From positions 868,001 to 932,000 of the forward strand of contig NZ_SDWJ01000001.1 of the NCBI RefSeq assembly GCF_009769755.1: a DNA stretch of 64,000 nt, written 5' to 3'. Position 1 is the first letter of the stretch; each line of letters starts with the position of its first letter. This document shows, piece by piece, positions 16,463 through 24,669 of the stretch. The notes below the pieces were generated by a model, which did not search any database, was not told the origin of the DNA, and was given only the letters and a program-made list of their open reading frames with translations. Both the position numbers and the translations under genes were made by a program. This DNA is from Sphingorhabdus profundilacus. Lineage in GTDB: Bacteria; Pseudomonadota; Alphaproteobacteria; Sphingomonadales; Sphingomonadaceae.

Positions 16463-17839
16463 CTAAGTTCCCAAAAATTCCCTGATCCGTTCCAGCACGA
16501 CCTCCATTGCGGGTTCCTGTGCGCGCAAGATATGGTTGTCGGTATCCAGCGTGACCAGCGAAGCCCCCTTGATGGATGATGCAAGTTCAATGGCATGTTC
16601 CATGCCGACCCGCTTGTCACCACGGGCGTGGAAGATAAGGGTTGGGACATCCAGTTCAGGCAAGCGGTGGCGCACATCCAGGCGGCTGAATATTTCAAGA
16701 AAGGCAACGGCATTTGACGGGGACACTGTCTGCCGCTGAAAATTGTTAAACCATTCCAATTCTTCCGTCGTGGCCGACGGCGTGAAGGATTCCGAAAAAA
16801 TCTGGCGATAGAGCGGCGTATCCTTGCCCCAGCCGTTTTTCACCAAGGTCATCACCGCTTCACGTTCGGCTGCATCATCCTTATCGGCCCAGTGACGCCA
16901 GCCGCTGCTATAGCCACCCAAAAGGATCAGGTGCGATACCCGTTCAGGATGCCGTGCGGCATATTCGATGCTGACCGCCGCACCTTGGGACAGGCCGAAA
17001 AGGGGAAAGCGCTGAAGACCCAATGAATCGACCACAGCCTCCAGATCGCTGACCAACGCCTCGAATGTCAGTTCATTGACGTCCCAATCGGAAAGGCCGT
17101 TGGCGCGTTCATCATAGCGCACAAGTCTGAAATCTTCTGACAGGCCACCGACCATGCGCCCCCATAAGGGGCTTCCCCAATCCAGTTCCAGATGGTTTAG
17201 CCAATTCGCGGTTTTGACCAAAACCGGGCCGGTACCGGTAACAGCATAAGCGATACGCGCGCCATCTTTGGCAAAGCAATAGCGTATTGACTGATGCGCG
17301 ACGGGCTTGACTTCGGGTTTGATGTCATCGCTCAGGGCGTCTGCGGCTGCGGCAAATCTTTTACGTTCGGCGTCGGAATGCCGCCCGTTGCGGGCGGCCT
17401 CATCCAACCGACGGGCGCGTTTTCGGTCGATGGCGGCCCGTTCTGCGCCAAGCCACAAGGAATATTCCTCCAGCCCGGGCAAATCGATCCCCGGTAAAGG
17501 CATTTCCATGGCCTGTTCTGCATCCAGATGGTCAATGTCCAGAATGAAACCGGACGCATCGAGCGACACACGTTCACGGTCGGCATCAAGACGATGGGCA
17601 TCCTGACCGAGCATCAGGCGCAATTTGGACAGGGACCAGCGCAGGGCGGCACGCGGATCATCTGGGATATCAAAGAAAATTTCGCACAATCGTTCGCGGC
17701 GCACCGGCTTTTCGTGCAGCAGAAGATAAATAAACAACGCACGCGTTTTGCGTGAAGCAGGCAGTTCAAGTGGCTGACCGCCGCGGGATAACGCTATTTC
17801 GCCGAGGAGGTTGGCATGAATTTGCTTCCCAAGCGGCAA
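16463..17839 (-). CDS. Winged-helix/BTAD-type regulator fused to an alpha/beta hydrolase
   Basis: A 458-residue two-part protein. Residues 1-110 resemble the OmpR/SARP-type winged-helix domain of BTAD-like regulators (SRKTRALFIYLLLHEKPVRRERLCEIFF, RAALRWSLSKLR). A charged helical linker occupies about 125-170. Residues 185-458 are an alpha/beta hydrolase with a complete apparent triad: nucleophile S284 in GLSQG, D408 in HARGDKRVG and H436 in TDNHI. This suggests either a transcription factor that senses a ligand through a hydrolase fold or one that hydrolyses its effector. It is divergent from the methyltransferase remnant. Targets and ligand are unknown. Confidence 0.82.
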   Translation of the reverse strand: MPLGKQIHANLLGEIALSRGGQPLELPASRKTRALFIYLLLHEKPVRRERLCEIFFDIPDDPRAALRWSLSKLRLMLGQDAHRLDADRERVSLDASGFILDIDHLDAEQAMEMPLPGIDLPGLEEYSLWLGAERAAIDRKRARRLDEAARNGRHSDAERKRFAAAADALSDDIKPEVKPVAHQSIRYCFAKDGARIAYAVTGTGPVLVKTANWLNHLELDWGSPLWGRMVGGLSEDFRLVRYDERANGLSDWDVNELTFEALVSDLEAVVDSLGLQRFPLFGLSQGAAVSIEYAARHPERVSHLILLGGYSSGWRHWADKDDAAEREAVMTLVKNGWGKDTPLYRQIFSESFTPSATTEELEWFNNFQRQTVSPSNAVAFLEIFSRLDVRHRLPELDVPTLIFHARGDKRVGMEHAIELASSIKGASLVTLDTDNHILRAQEPAMEVVLERIREFLGT

Positions 17840-17965
17840 ATAACTCTCCTTTGCTTAAAATTTACACGCTAAATTATAAAATTACAACGGTGGTTCACAC
17901 GGTGAAACAAACGGTCTCAATTGTATAGAATAGTACGAGGCTTTCGCCTTGTAAAGGAGCGACCC

Positions 17966-18448
17966 ATGTTCAACAAGCTTTACGATTCAAATCGGGCTAA
18001 CGTCATAAACGAGCAAGATATGGCCAAACGCGCCCGCTTTGAAGGCACTTTTTCTTATGATTATATTGCGGACGAAAACAGTCGTACCGCAGTTATGGCT
18101 TTGGAAGATCATATCATGCGACTGCAACCTGGGCTCGTCGACAAATTGGAACGTGGAATAGATGTTGCTGACATTAGCTGCGGCACAGGTCAGGCGATCA
18201 ATCAATTAGCCAAACTCTATCCCAATAGCCGCTTCACCGGTTTTGATGCCTGTGCAGAGGACATTCTTGTCGCCCGGATGGAAGCCGAAGAAATGGGTCT
18301 GACAAACATCCGTTTCGAAGCCGTCGACGCGTCGACATTAGGCAGTGATGTTGTGTTCGATCTGATCCTGCCGTCGACCCGCTATATGATCCGGCGCTTT
18401 GATTGGCAGAATGCGCACACCGAATTAAAGGTCAACGTCTCCAATTAA
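17966..18448 (+). pseudogene. Truncated class I SAM-dependent methyltransferase
   Basis: A 160-residue reading frame with AGGAG before its ATG. Residues about 50-130 match the SAM-binding core of a methyltransferase family normally near 350 residues (GLVDKLERGIDVADISCGTGQAIN, PNSRFTGFD, GLTNIRFEAVDASTLG). The family's N-terminal winged-helix region is missing. After FDLILPS the sequence departs from the family and stops, so the C-terminal substrate half is absent. It ends 50 bases before a palindromic repeat. It is most likely a decayed gene; a small functional protein cannot be excluded. Confidence 0.65.
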
Positions 18449-18498
18449 GGCGCGACCGGGGTATCGAGGCTGGCATTGCGCCAGTCGATGTAGGCACC

Positions 18499-18617
18499 AA
18501 TCCCCCTCCCGCCTGCGGGAGGGGTTAGGGGAGGGGGCGGGCCGTAAGGCACGCCTTACAACCTCACCGACACACCCTCCCCCAGCCCCTCCCGCAGGCG
18601 GGAGGGGAGTCAGCGGG
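18499..18617. repeat. GC-rich palindromic repeat, copy 2
   Basis: Closely similar to the element at 15931-16051: the same two terminal CCCCTCCCGC hairpins and the same interior CCTCACCGACACACCCTCCC. It lies in the convergent gap between the methyltransferase remnant and the guanylyltransferase gene, and ends 4 bases before the latter's stop. Confidence 0.85.
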
Positions 18618-18621
18618 CGCT

Positions 18622-19668
18622 TTAATCTTTGGCAAAATCCCGGACTTTCTGGCTTTTCCCCCTTGGCAAGATCATTACTTCGGTGCCGTTGGCCACGACA
18701 ATCAGGTCGTTGACTCCATGCAAGGATATCCGAATGCCGTCGGCGTGGACCAGATTGCCGGTGCTGGCGTCAATGCGGACTGCTCCCGACAATGCATTAT
18801 CGTCTCCGTCTTTGTCCCTGATTTCGTGCAGCGAATCCCAGCTGCCCACGTCGGACCACCCCATGCTGACGGGGGCGACGGCAACGCGGTCGGCTTTTTC
18901 CATTACGGCATAGTCGATGCTGTCCGACGGGCATTGTTCAAAGGCCGCGAGCTGGGGATAAATCCGGTGGCCTTGCATTGTTGCCAGCGCCATAGAAGAT
19001 TTTGCCGCCGCCAGCATATCGGGGGCATGGGCCGATAATGCTTCAAGAAAATTGTCTGCCCGGAACAGGAAAATACCACCGTTCCAGACATGGTCGCCGC
19101 CGGCAATCATTTCCGTGGCGCGGGCGATATCCGGTTTTTCGACGAACCGCCTGACGGCGTGAACCCCCGGCGCCTGGGCTGCGTCCAGCTGGATATAGCC
19201 ATAGCCTGTTTCAGGGGCCGTCGGGCTGATCCCGTATGTTGCCAGCCAGCCATTTTCGACCAGCGGCAAAAGGGCATCGGTTGCGGCATCGAAAGCCGCC
19301 AGATCTGCAATGACATGGTCGCTGGGCATGACCAGCATGGCCGTTTCTGCGTCGGGGCAGGCTAATGCTGCCAATGCGATGGCAGGTGCCGTATTGCGCG
19401 CGCACGGTTCCAGCAAGAGGATGGCATCATTGATTCCTACCGCCGCCAACTGCTCTTCGACAATTTGGGCGTGGGCGACATTGGCGACCACGATGGGCGC
19501 GGTGAACCGGGTGCGGTCCCTGACGCGCATGGCGGTGAGCTGGAACATCGTGTGCACACCGGTCAGCGCCAGAAACTGTTTGGGTGAAACCGGTGTGGAC
19601 ATCGGCCACAATCGCGTGCCTCCGCCACCGGATAGAATGACAGGAGTGATAGTCACCGGTTGCTCCAT
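18622..19668 (-). CDS. manC: Mannose-1-phosphate guanylyltransferase
   Basis: A 348-residue nucleotidyltransferase making GDP-mannose for exopolysaccharide. The N-terminal VILSGGGGTRLWP pyrophosphorylase signature, SPKQFLAL, the FVEKPD motif and WNGGIFLF are all present. It is the short form, without the C-terminal phosphomannose isomerase domain of bifunctional AlgA/XanB. It is divergent from a sugar-transferase/prs operon, supporting a role in supplying sugar nucleotide for that system. Confidence 0.93.
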   Translation of the reverse strand: MEQPVTITPVILSGGGGTRLWPMSTPVSPKQFLALTGVHTMFQLTAMRVRDRTRFTAPIVVANVAHAQIVEEQLAAVGINDAILLLEPCARNTAPAIALAALACPDAETAMLVMPSDHVIADLAAFDAATDALLPLVENGWLATYGISPTAPETGYGYIQLDAAQAPGVHAVRRFVEKPDIARATEMIAGGDHVWNGGIFLFRADNFLEALSAHAPDMLAAAKSSMALATMQGHRIYPQLAAFEQCPSDSIDYAVMEKADRVAVAPVSMGWSDVGSWDSLHEIRDKDGDDNALSGAVRIDASTGNLVHADGIRISLHGVNDLIVVANGTEVMILPRGKSQKVRDFAKD

Positions 19669-19765
19669 TTCATTGCTCGGGTAAAGATGAGCCGCTTAAT
19701 ACTTCCGAATTGGGCCCCGTCAAACATCAAAAAAAAGAAATTTTCCAGAATGTTGTAACAAATGT

Positions 19766-19787
19766 GTAAAGTTAATCGACACTTTAC
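19766..19787. promoter_or_regulatory. Inverted repeat upstream of the sugar transferase operon
   Basis: GTAAAGT and ACTTTAC form a perfect 7-bp inverted repeat with an 8-base spacer in the AT-rich manC/sugar transferase intergenic region. It ends 23 bases before the chosen ATG. It is a candidate operator or promoter element for the exopolysaccharide operon. Confidence 0.4.
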
Positions 19788-19810
19788 TTTTGGTTGTTAA
19801 AAATCCCGAC

Positions 19811-21199
19811 ATGATCCGGCTTTTCAAGCATTATATACCTTATGCGGTGTTGTTTCTCGCGATAATCGATTTTTGTCTGCTGATCGCGGCGGCAGAAACG
19901 GCGTGGGTGATCAGGGCCAACCAGATCGGTATGCATGTCGATTATATCGGCAACCGTTTCGGGCAGTTATTCACCTTTGCCGCATCGGTCCATGTCGCGG
20001 CCATGGCCGTCGGCGTCTATGGCCCTGATGCCCTGCAGTCCCTGCGCTTTGCAATTGCGCGCCTGTTGGTCGCGGTTTCGCTGGGTGTTATTTTCCAGTC
20101 AGTCATGGCCTTTGCCTTTCCGGGCATGACGCTTTGGCGGTCCAACTCACTTTATGCGATGATTTTGGCCTTCGTCTATCTGGCTGCAAGCCGGGCGATA
20201 TTGGGCAGCTTGATCGGCGGAGAGAGTTTCAAGCGGCGGTTGCTCGTGCTGGGGGCCGGGCGACGGGCGCAACGGATCAAGGATCTGGAGGCAAAGGCCG
20301 GGTCGGGATTTGTCGTCGTCGGCTATATCGCCATGGACGAAAACAAGCGCGTCATCCCCGAAGCGATCAACCGCAGTGCAATCTATAATTTGTCGGATTA
20401 TGTCGTGAAGCTGGGGACGAGCGAGGTCGTTCTGGCGCTTGAGGAAAGGCGCAATGCCTTGCCGCTTGACGATTTGTTGCGGATTAAAACGACAGGTGTG
20501 CATGTCAACGACATTTCGACCTTTCTGGAGCGGGAGACAGGCCGGGTCGATCTGGACAGCGTCAACCCGAGCTGGCTGATTTTCTCGGACGGTTTTTCTT
20601 CGGGCAGGCGGTTGTCGGGGCTTTCCAAACGTATGTTCGATATCGTGGCGAGTTCCGCCTTATTGTGCCTGACCGCCCCGATCATTTTCCTGTTCGCGCT
20701 TCTGGTGAAATTTGAGAGCAAGGGCCCCGCCTTTTACCGTCAGACACGGGTCGGCCTGTTTGGCCAGCCCTATACGGTCGTGAAACTGCGGTCGATGCAG
20801 GAGGATGCGGAGATTGGCGGAAAGGCACTTTGGGCGGAACAGGATGACCCGCGGATTACACGGGTTGGCCGCTTCATCCGCAAAGTAAGGATCGATGAGC
20901 TTCCCCAGACGTGGAATGTGCTGAAAGGTCAAATGAGTTTCGTCGGGCCGCGCCCGGAGCGCCCCGAATTTGTCGCCGATCTGGAGCAACAGCTTTCATA
21001 TTATGCCGAACGGCACATGGTCAAGCCCGGCATAACCGGGTGGGCGCAGATCAATTATCCTTATGGTGCATCGAAAGAAGATGCGCGGCACAAGCTGGAA
21101 TATGATCTTTATTATGCCAAAAACTACACGCCGTTCCTTGATTTGTTGATCCTGCTGCAAACCATCCGCGTTATTTTATGGCCAGAGGGTGCGCGGTGA
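19811..21199 (+). CDS. XrtA/PEP-CTERM-type polyprenyl glycosylphosphotransferase (TIGR03013-like)
   Basis: A 462-residue membrane enzyme that starts exopolysaccharide repeat-unit assembly by moving a sugar phosphate to undecaprenyl phosphate. Four or five N-terminal transmembrane segments precede a nucleotide-binding-like domain. The C-terminal bacterial sugar transferase domain contains KRMFDIVAS, PAFYRQTRVG, KLRSM, RKVRIDELPQTWNVLKG and SFVGPRPERPEF. The C-terminal half matches the type associated with XrtA exosortase loci. The ATG at 19811 was chosen over an in-frame TTG at 19790, which abuts an inverted repeat. The stop overlaps the prsK start (TGATG). Confidence 0.88.
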   Translation: MIRLFKHYIPYAVLFLAIIDFCLLIAAAETAWVIRANQIGMHVDYIGNRFGQLFTFAASVHVAAMAVGVYGPDALQSLRFAIARLLVAVSLGVIFQSVMAFAFPGMTLWRSNSLYAMILAFVYLAASRAILGSLIGGESFKRRLLVLGAGRRAQRIKDLEAKAGSGFVVVGYIAMDENKRVIPEAINRSAIYNLSDYVVKLGTSEVVLALEERRNALPLDDLLRIKTTGVHVNDISTFLERETGRVDLDSVNPSWLIFSDGFSSGRRLSGLSKRMFDIVASSALLCLTAPIIFLFALLVKFESKGPAFYRQTRVGLFGQPYTVVKLRSMQEDAEIGGKALWAEQDDPRITRVGRFIRKVRIDELPQTWNVLKGQMSFVGPRPERPEFVADLEQQLSYYAERHMVKPGITGWAQINYPYGASKEDARHKLEYDLYYAKNYTPFLDLLILLQTIRVILWPEGAR

Positions 21200-23292
21200 T
21201 GGACGGGGTCTTGCCCACTATCGGCTTTTGGGGACATGCTGCTGTTGCCTTTGCCTATGCGGCTCTGGCGATCTGGCTTTTCCACAAATATGGAACCCGC
21301 AACCGTCAGCAGATCTGGCTGATCTGTTCGATGGCGGTGACGTCTTTATGGGGCGTGGCTGCTATTGTTTCAGGGGCGCTAAGCCTGCCGGCCTTGTGGG
21401 CCGAAAGCGCACGCAATCTGGCTTGGCTGGGCTTCATGTTCTTTTTGCTGAAAAGCGGTGAGGGCAGGGAACAGCCGCGCACCATCAATATGATCTACGT
21501 GGTCCTGTTGGTGATATTGCTGTTGCAGCCGATGATCGATGCCGTGGGCGCGATGTTCGGCTTTGGCAGTTTCAACGCCAATATCGTGATGCAGTCGGCA
21601 ATGACAATGCGGATGATCTTTGCCGTGGGCGCGCTTGTCGTGGTGCATAATCTCTACACCGTGTCGGCGCCAGAGGCCCGCTGGGGCATCAGCCTGCCCA
21701 TGGCCGCGCTGGCCGCAATGTGGACCTATGACCTGAATCTGTACACGATCGGATATATCACCGCAGGGCCTTCGGACGAATTGATCGAGACCCGCGGCTT
21801 TGTGACGGCGTTGCTGGCGCCGGTGTTTGTGATGGCGGCTCGGCGCAACAGCAATTGGGGGTTCCGCCTGTCACGCTCCGTCGCGTTTCAGTCCGTCTCG
21901 CTTGTCGCAATTGCGGTTTACATGCTGGGCATGGTCATCCTTGCGACCGCGCTGGAGATTGTCGGCGGCACCTATGTCCGTCTGGCGCAGATTACGCTGA
22001 TCTTTGGAATGTCACTGGCCGCGTTGCTGGTGCTGCCGTCGGGCCGGTTCAAAAGCTGGCTGAACGTCATCATCGCCAAGAATTTTTTCCAGCACCGTTA
22101 TGACTACCGGTCCGAATGGATGCGCTTTGCCGATACCATCGGTTTCCCGTCCAAAGAGGCCGCGCCTTTTTATGAACGGGTGATAAAGTCGCTGGCCGAT
22201 ATATTCGACAGCCCCGGCGGCCTGCTTCTGGTGCCGGATGAGGAAGGGCGGTTGACGCTTCAGGCGCGGTGGAACTGGGCCACGGCCAATGTACCCGCAC
22301 ATTGCGTGACATCAATGACGATGCCCTTTTTTGAGACCACAGGCCATATTGTATCGATGGACCAGGTCCGGGCAGGAACCGACGACAGGAGCGACCCGCG
22401 GGCGATTCCGCAATGGCTATATGATGAAACCCAGGCCTGGGCCGTCGTTCCGCTTGTGCATTTTGGCAAGCTTGCAGGGCTGGTCATATTGGCCCGCCCC
22501 CGCCTGCCGCGCGCGCTGGATTGGGAGGATCTGGATATGCTGCGCGTCGTCGGGCGGCAATTGGCGAGCTATCTGGCCGAAGCTGCCAGCCAGCAGGCGC
22601 TTGCCGAAAGCCAGCAATTTGAACAGTTCAACCGCCGCTTTGCCTTTGTCGCGCATGACATCAAAAATCTGGTCAGTCAGCTAAGTATATTGGCCCGCAA
22701 CGCCGAACGCCATGCCGAAAAGCCGGAATTTCGGGTCGATATGATCGATACGTTGCGGTCATCGGTCGACAAGATGAACGAGCTGCTGGCCCGCCTGTCG
22801 CAGCATAACAAATCACGGCAGTCCGCGCCGATTATCTTCGATATCGGTGAAGCGGTGATGAAAGCGGTGCATGACAAGCGCCTGATCTACCCGATCGATG
22901 CCGAATTAAAGCCTGGAATGTTCGCAACGGCCGACCCTGCGCGAGTGGAAACGATTATCGGCCATCTGGTGCAAAATGCGATTGAAGCCAGCGAAGATGG
23001 CGCACCGATCCGGATTAGCTGCACCATTCAGGACAAGGATATCGCGATCCATATTAGCGACCAGGGTGTGGGCATGTCCGAAATGTTCATTTCCAAAATG
23101 CTGTTCAAACCGTTCGAATCCACCAAGGAAGGCGGATTTGGCATTGGCGCCTATGAGGCAAAGGCATTGGCAATGTCGATGGGCGGTCAACTTCGCGTTA
23201 CCAGCAAGCCGGGGAAGGGAACAATCTTCACCCTGTTATTGCCCAAGGCAACTGAAATCAAACCCCCTGTTAATATGGACGAAGCGGCATGA
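21199..23292 (+). CDS. prsK: XrtA/PEP-CTERM system histidine kinase PrsK
   Basis: A 697-residue sensor kinase. About the first 290 residues carry a series of hydrophobic segments typical of PrsK, followed by a GAF-like domain (about 320-470). The kinase core has the phospho-acceptor region FVAHDIKNLVSQL, the N-box QNAIEAS, DQGVGM and the glycine-rich GGFGIGAYEAK. It should phosphorylate PrsR, encoded next with an ATGA overlap. The ATG at 21199 is favoured because it overlaps the upstream stop. Confidence 0.92.
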   Translation: MDGVLPTIGFWGHAAVAFAYAALAIWLFHKYGTRNRQQIWLICSMAVTSLWGVAAIVSGALSLPALWAESARNLAWLGFMFFLLKSGEGREQPRTINMIYVVLLVILLLQPMIDAVGAMFGFGSFNANIVMQSAMTMRMIFAVGALVVVHNLYTVSAPEARWGISLPMAALAAMWTYDLNLYTIGYITAGPSDELIETRGFVTALLAPVFVMAARRNSNWGFRLSRSVAFQSVSLVAIAVYMLGMVILATALEIVGGTYVRLAQITLIFGMSLAALLVLPSGRFKSWLNVIIAKNFFQHRYDYRSEWMRFADTIGFPSKEAAPFYERVIKSLADIFDSPGGLLLVPDEEGRLTLQARWNWATANVPAHCVTSMTMPFFETTGHIVSMDQVRAGTDDRSDPRAIPQWLYDETQAWAVVPLVHFGKLAGLVILARPRLPRALDWEDLDMLRVVGRQLASYLAEAASQQALAESQQFEQFNRRFAFVAHDIKNLVSQLSILARNAERHAEKPEFRVDMIDTLRSSVDKMNELLARLSQHNKSRQSAPIIFDIGEAVMKAVHDKRLIYPIDAELKPGMFATADPARVETIIGHLVQNAIEASEDGAPIRISCTIQDKDIAIHISDQGVGMSEMFISKMLFKPFESTKEGGFGIGAYEAKALAMSMGGQLRVTSKPGKGTIFTLLLPKATEIKPPVNMDEAA

Positions 23293-24656
23293 AGATCATG
23301 GACACACGCCAAAAATTGCTCATCGTCGAAGATGATCTGGGGCTGCAAAAGCAACTGAAATGGTCATATGAGGATTTCGAGGTATTCTGCGCCGCCAATC
23401 GCGATGAAGCAATGGCGCTATTGCGGGCCGAAGAACCCGATGTGGTGACGCTGGATCTTGGCCTGCCGCCTGATCCTGATGGCGTGACAGAAGGCTTTGC
23501 CGTTCTGGACGAAATGCTGAAGTTAAAGCCTGATACCAAGATCATCGTGGCATCGGGCCATGGCGCGCGCGAAAGCGCGTTGCGGGCCATATCAGCAGGC
23601 GCATGGGATTTTTACCAAAAGCCGGTCGATATTGATGAGCTGCACCTGATCGTCAAACGCGCATTCCATGTCCGCCAACTGGAAATGCAGAATGAACAAT
23701 TGCAACAGCCCAATGCCGAGGGCGAATTGCTGTTGGGAAGCATCATTTCGGCGTCGCCCGAAATGGTAAAGGTTGCACGGACCATCGAACGGGTCGCGCC
23801 GACAAATGTGTCGGTATTGCTGCTGGGGGCGAGCGGGACAGGCAAGGAACTGCTGGCGCGCGGCCTGCACAATGCCAGTGACCGCGCCGACAAGCCATTT
23901 GTCGCGATCAATTGCGGGGCCATTCCCGAAAATCTTTTAGAATCGGAACTATTCGGCCATGAAAAAGGTGCATTTACAGGGGCCGTAAAGACAACCGAGG
24001 GCAAGATAGAAATCGCCAATGGCGGGACCCTGTTTCTGGATGAAGTTGGCGACATTCCCTTACCGTTGCAGGTCAAGCTTCTGCGTTTTTTGCAAGAACG
24101 CACGATTGAGCGCATTGGCGGACGCAAGCCCATTGCGGTTGATGTGCGCGTGGTATGCGCCACCCATCGCAATTTGAACAAGATGATCGCCGATCAGACT
24201 TTCAGAGACGATCTCTATTACCGTCTGGCAGAGGTCACGGTGCCCATTCCGTCCTTGATCGAACGCACCGGTGATGCGCTTTTGCTGGCGAAATATTTTG
24301 TCAGCCGCTTTGCCCGCGAAATGAATCCGTCGATTAAAGGCATGTCGAGCAGTGCCTTGACCGCTATCGATCAATGGAAATGGCCGGGTAATGTGCGGGA
24401 ATTGGAAAACCGCGTCAAAAGGGCGGTCATCATGGCCGATGGCAAATTTGTAACGGCGGACGATCTGGATTTCGGCGATGAGGATGATGATGAACTATTG
24501 CTCAACCTGAAAGCCGCACGAGAGGCCGCAGACCGCAAGGCCATCAAGCGTGCAATCGCGCGGACCGAAGGCAATATATCCGGCGCGGCCAAATTATTGG
24601 GCATTAGCCGTCCGACCTTATATGATCTGCTAAAGCAATATGATCTTCAGGTCTGA
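23289..24656 (+). CDS. prsR: PEP-CTERM-box response regulator PrsR (sigma-54 activator)
   Basis: A 455-residue NtrC-type activator. The receiver domain spans residues 1-125, with the phospho-acceptor in TLDLGLPPDPDG. The AAA+ domain has Walker A GASGTGKE, the sigma-54 contact loop GAFTGA intact, and FLDEVGD. The C-terminal Fis-type helix-turn-helix reads GAAKLLGISRPTLYDLL. The family activates sigma-54 promoters of PEP-CTERM and exopolysaccharide genes. It is coupled to prsK by a 4-base overlap. Confidence 0.95.
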   Translation: MKIMDTRQKLLIVEDDLGLQKQLKWSYEDFEVFCAANRDEAMALLRAEEPDVVTLDLGLPPDPDGVTEGFAVLDEMLKLKPDTKIIVASGHGARESALRAISAGAWDFYQKPVDIDELHLIVKRAFHVRQLEMQNEQLQQPNAEGELLLGSIISASPEMVKVARTIERVAPTNVSVLLLGASGTGKELLARGLHNASDRADKPFVAINCGAIPENLLESELFGHEKGAFTGAVKTTEGKIEIANGGTLFLDEVGDIPLPLQVKLLRFLQERTIERIGGRKPIAVDVRVVCATHRNLNKMIADQTFRDDLYYRLAEVTVPIPSLIERTGDALLLAKYFVSRFAREMNPSIKGMSSSALTAIDQWKWPGNVRELENRVKRAVIMADGKFVTADDLDFGDEDDDELLLNLKAAREAADRKAIKRAIARTEGNISGAAKLLGISRPTLYDLLKQYDLQV

Positions 24657-24669
24657 CTGATCGTCATCC

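Noticed and set aside
15931-18617. Regularly repeated GC-rich hairpins resembling a CRISPR or rRNA-type structure
   Set aside because: The copies are 2.5 kb apart, have no unique spacers of constant length, and no cas genes are present.
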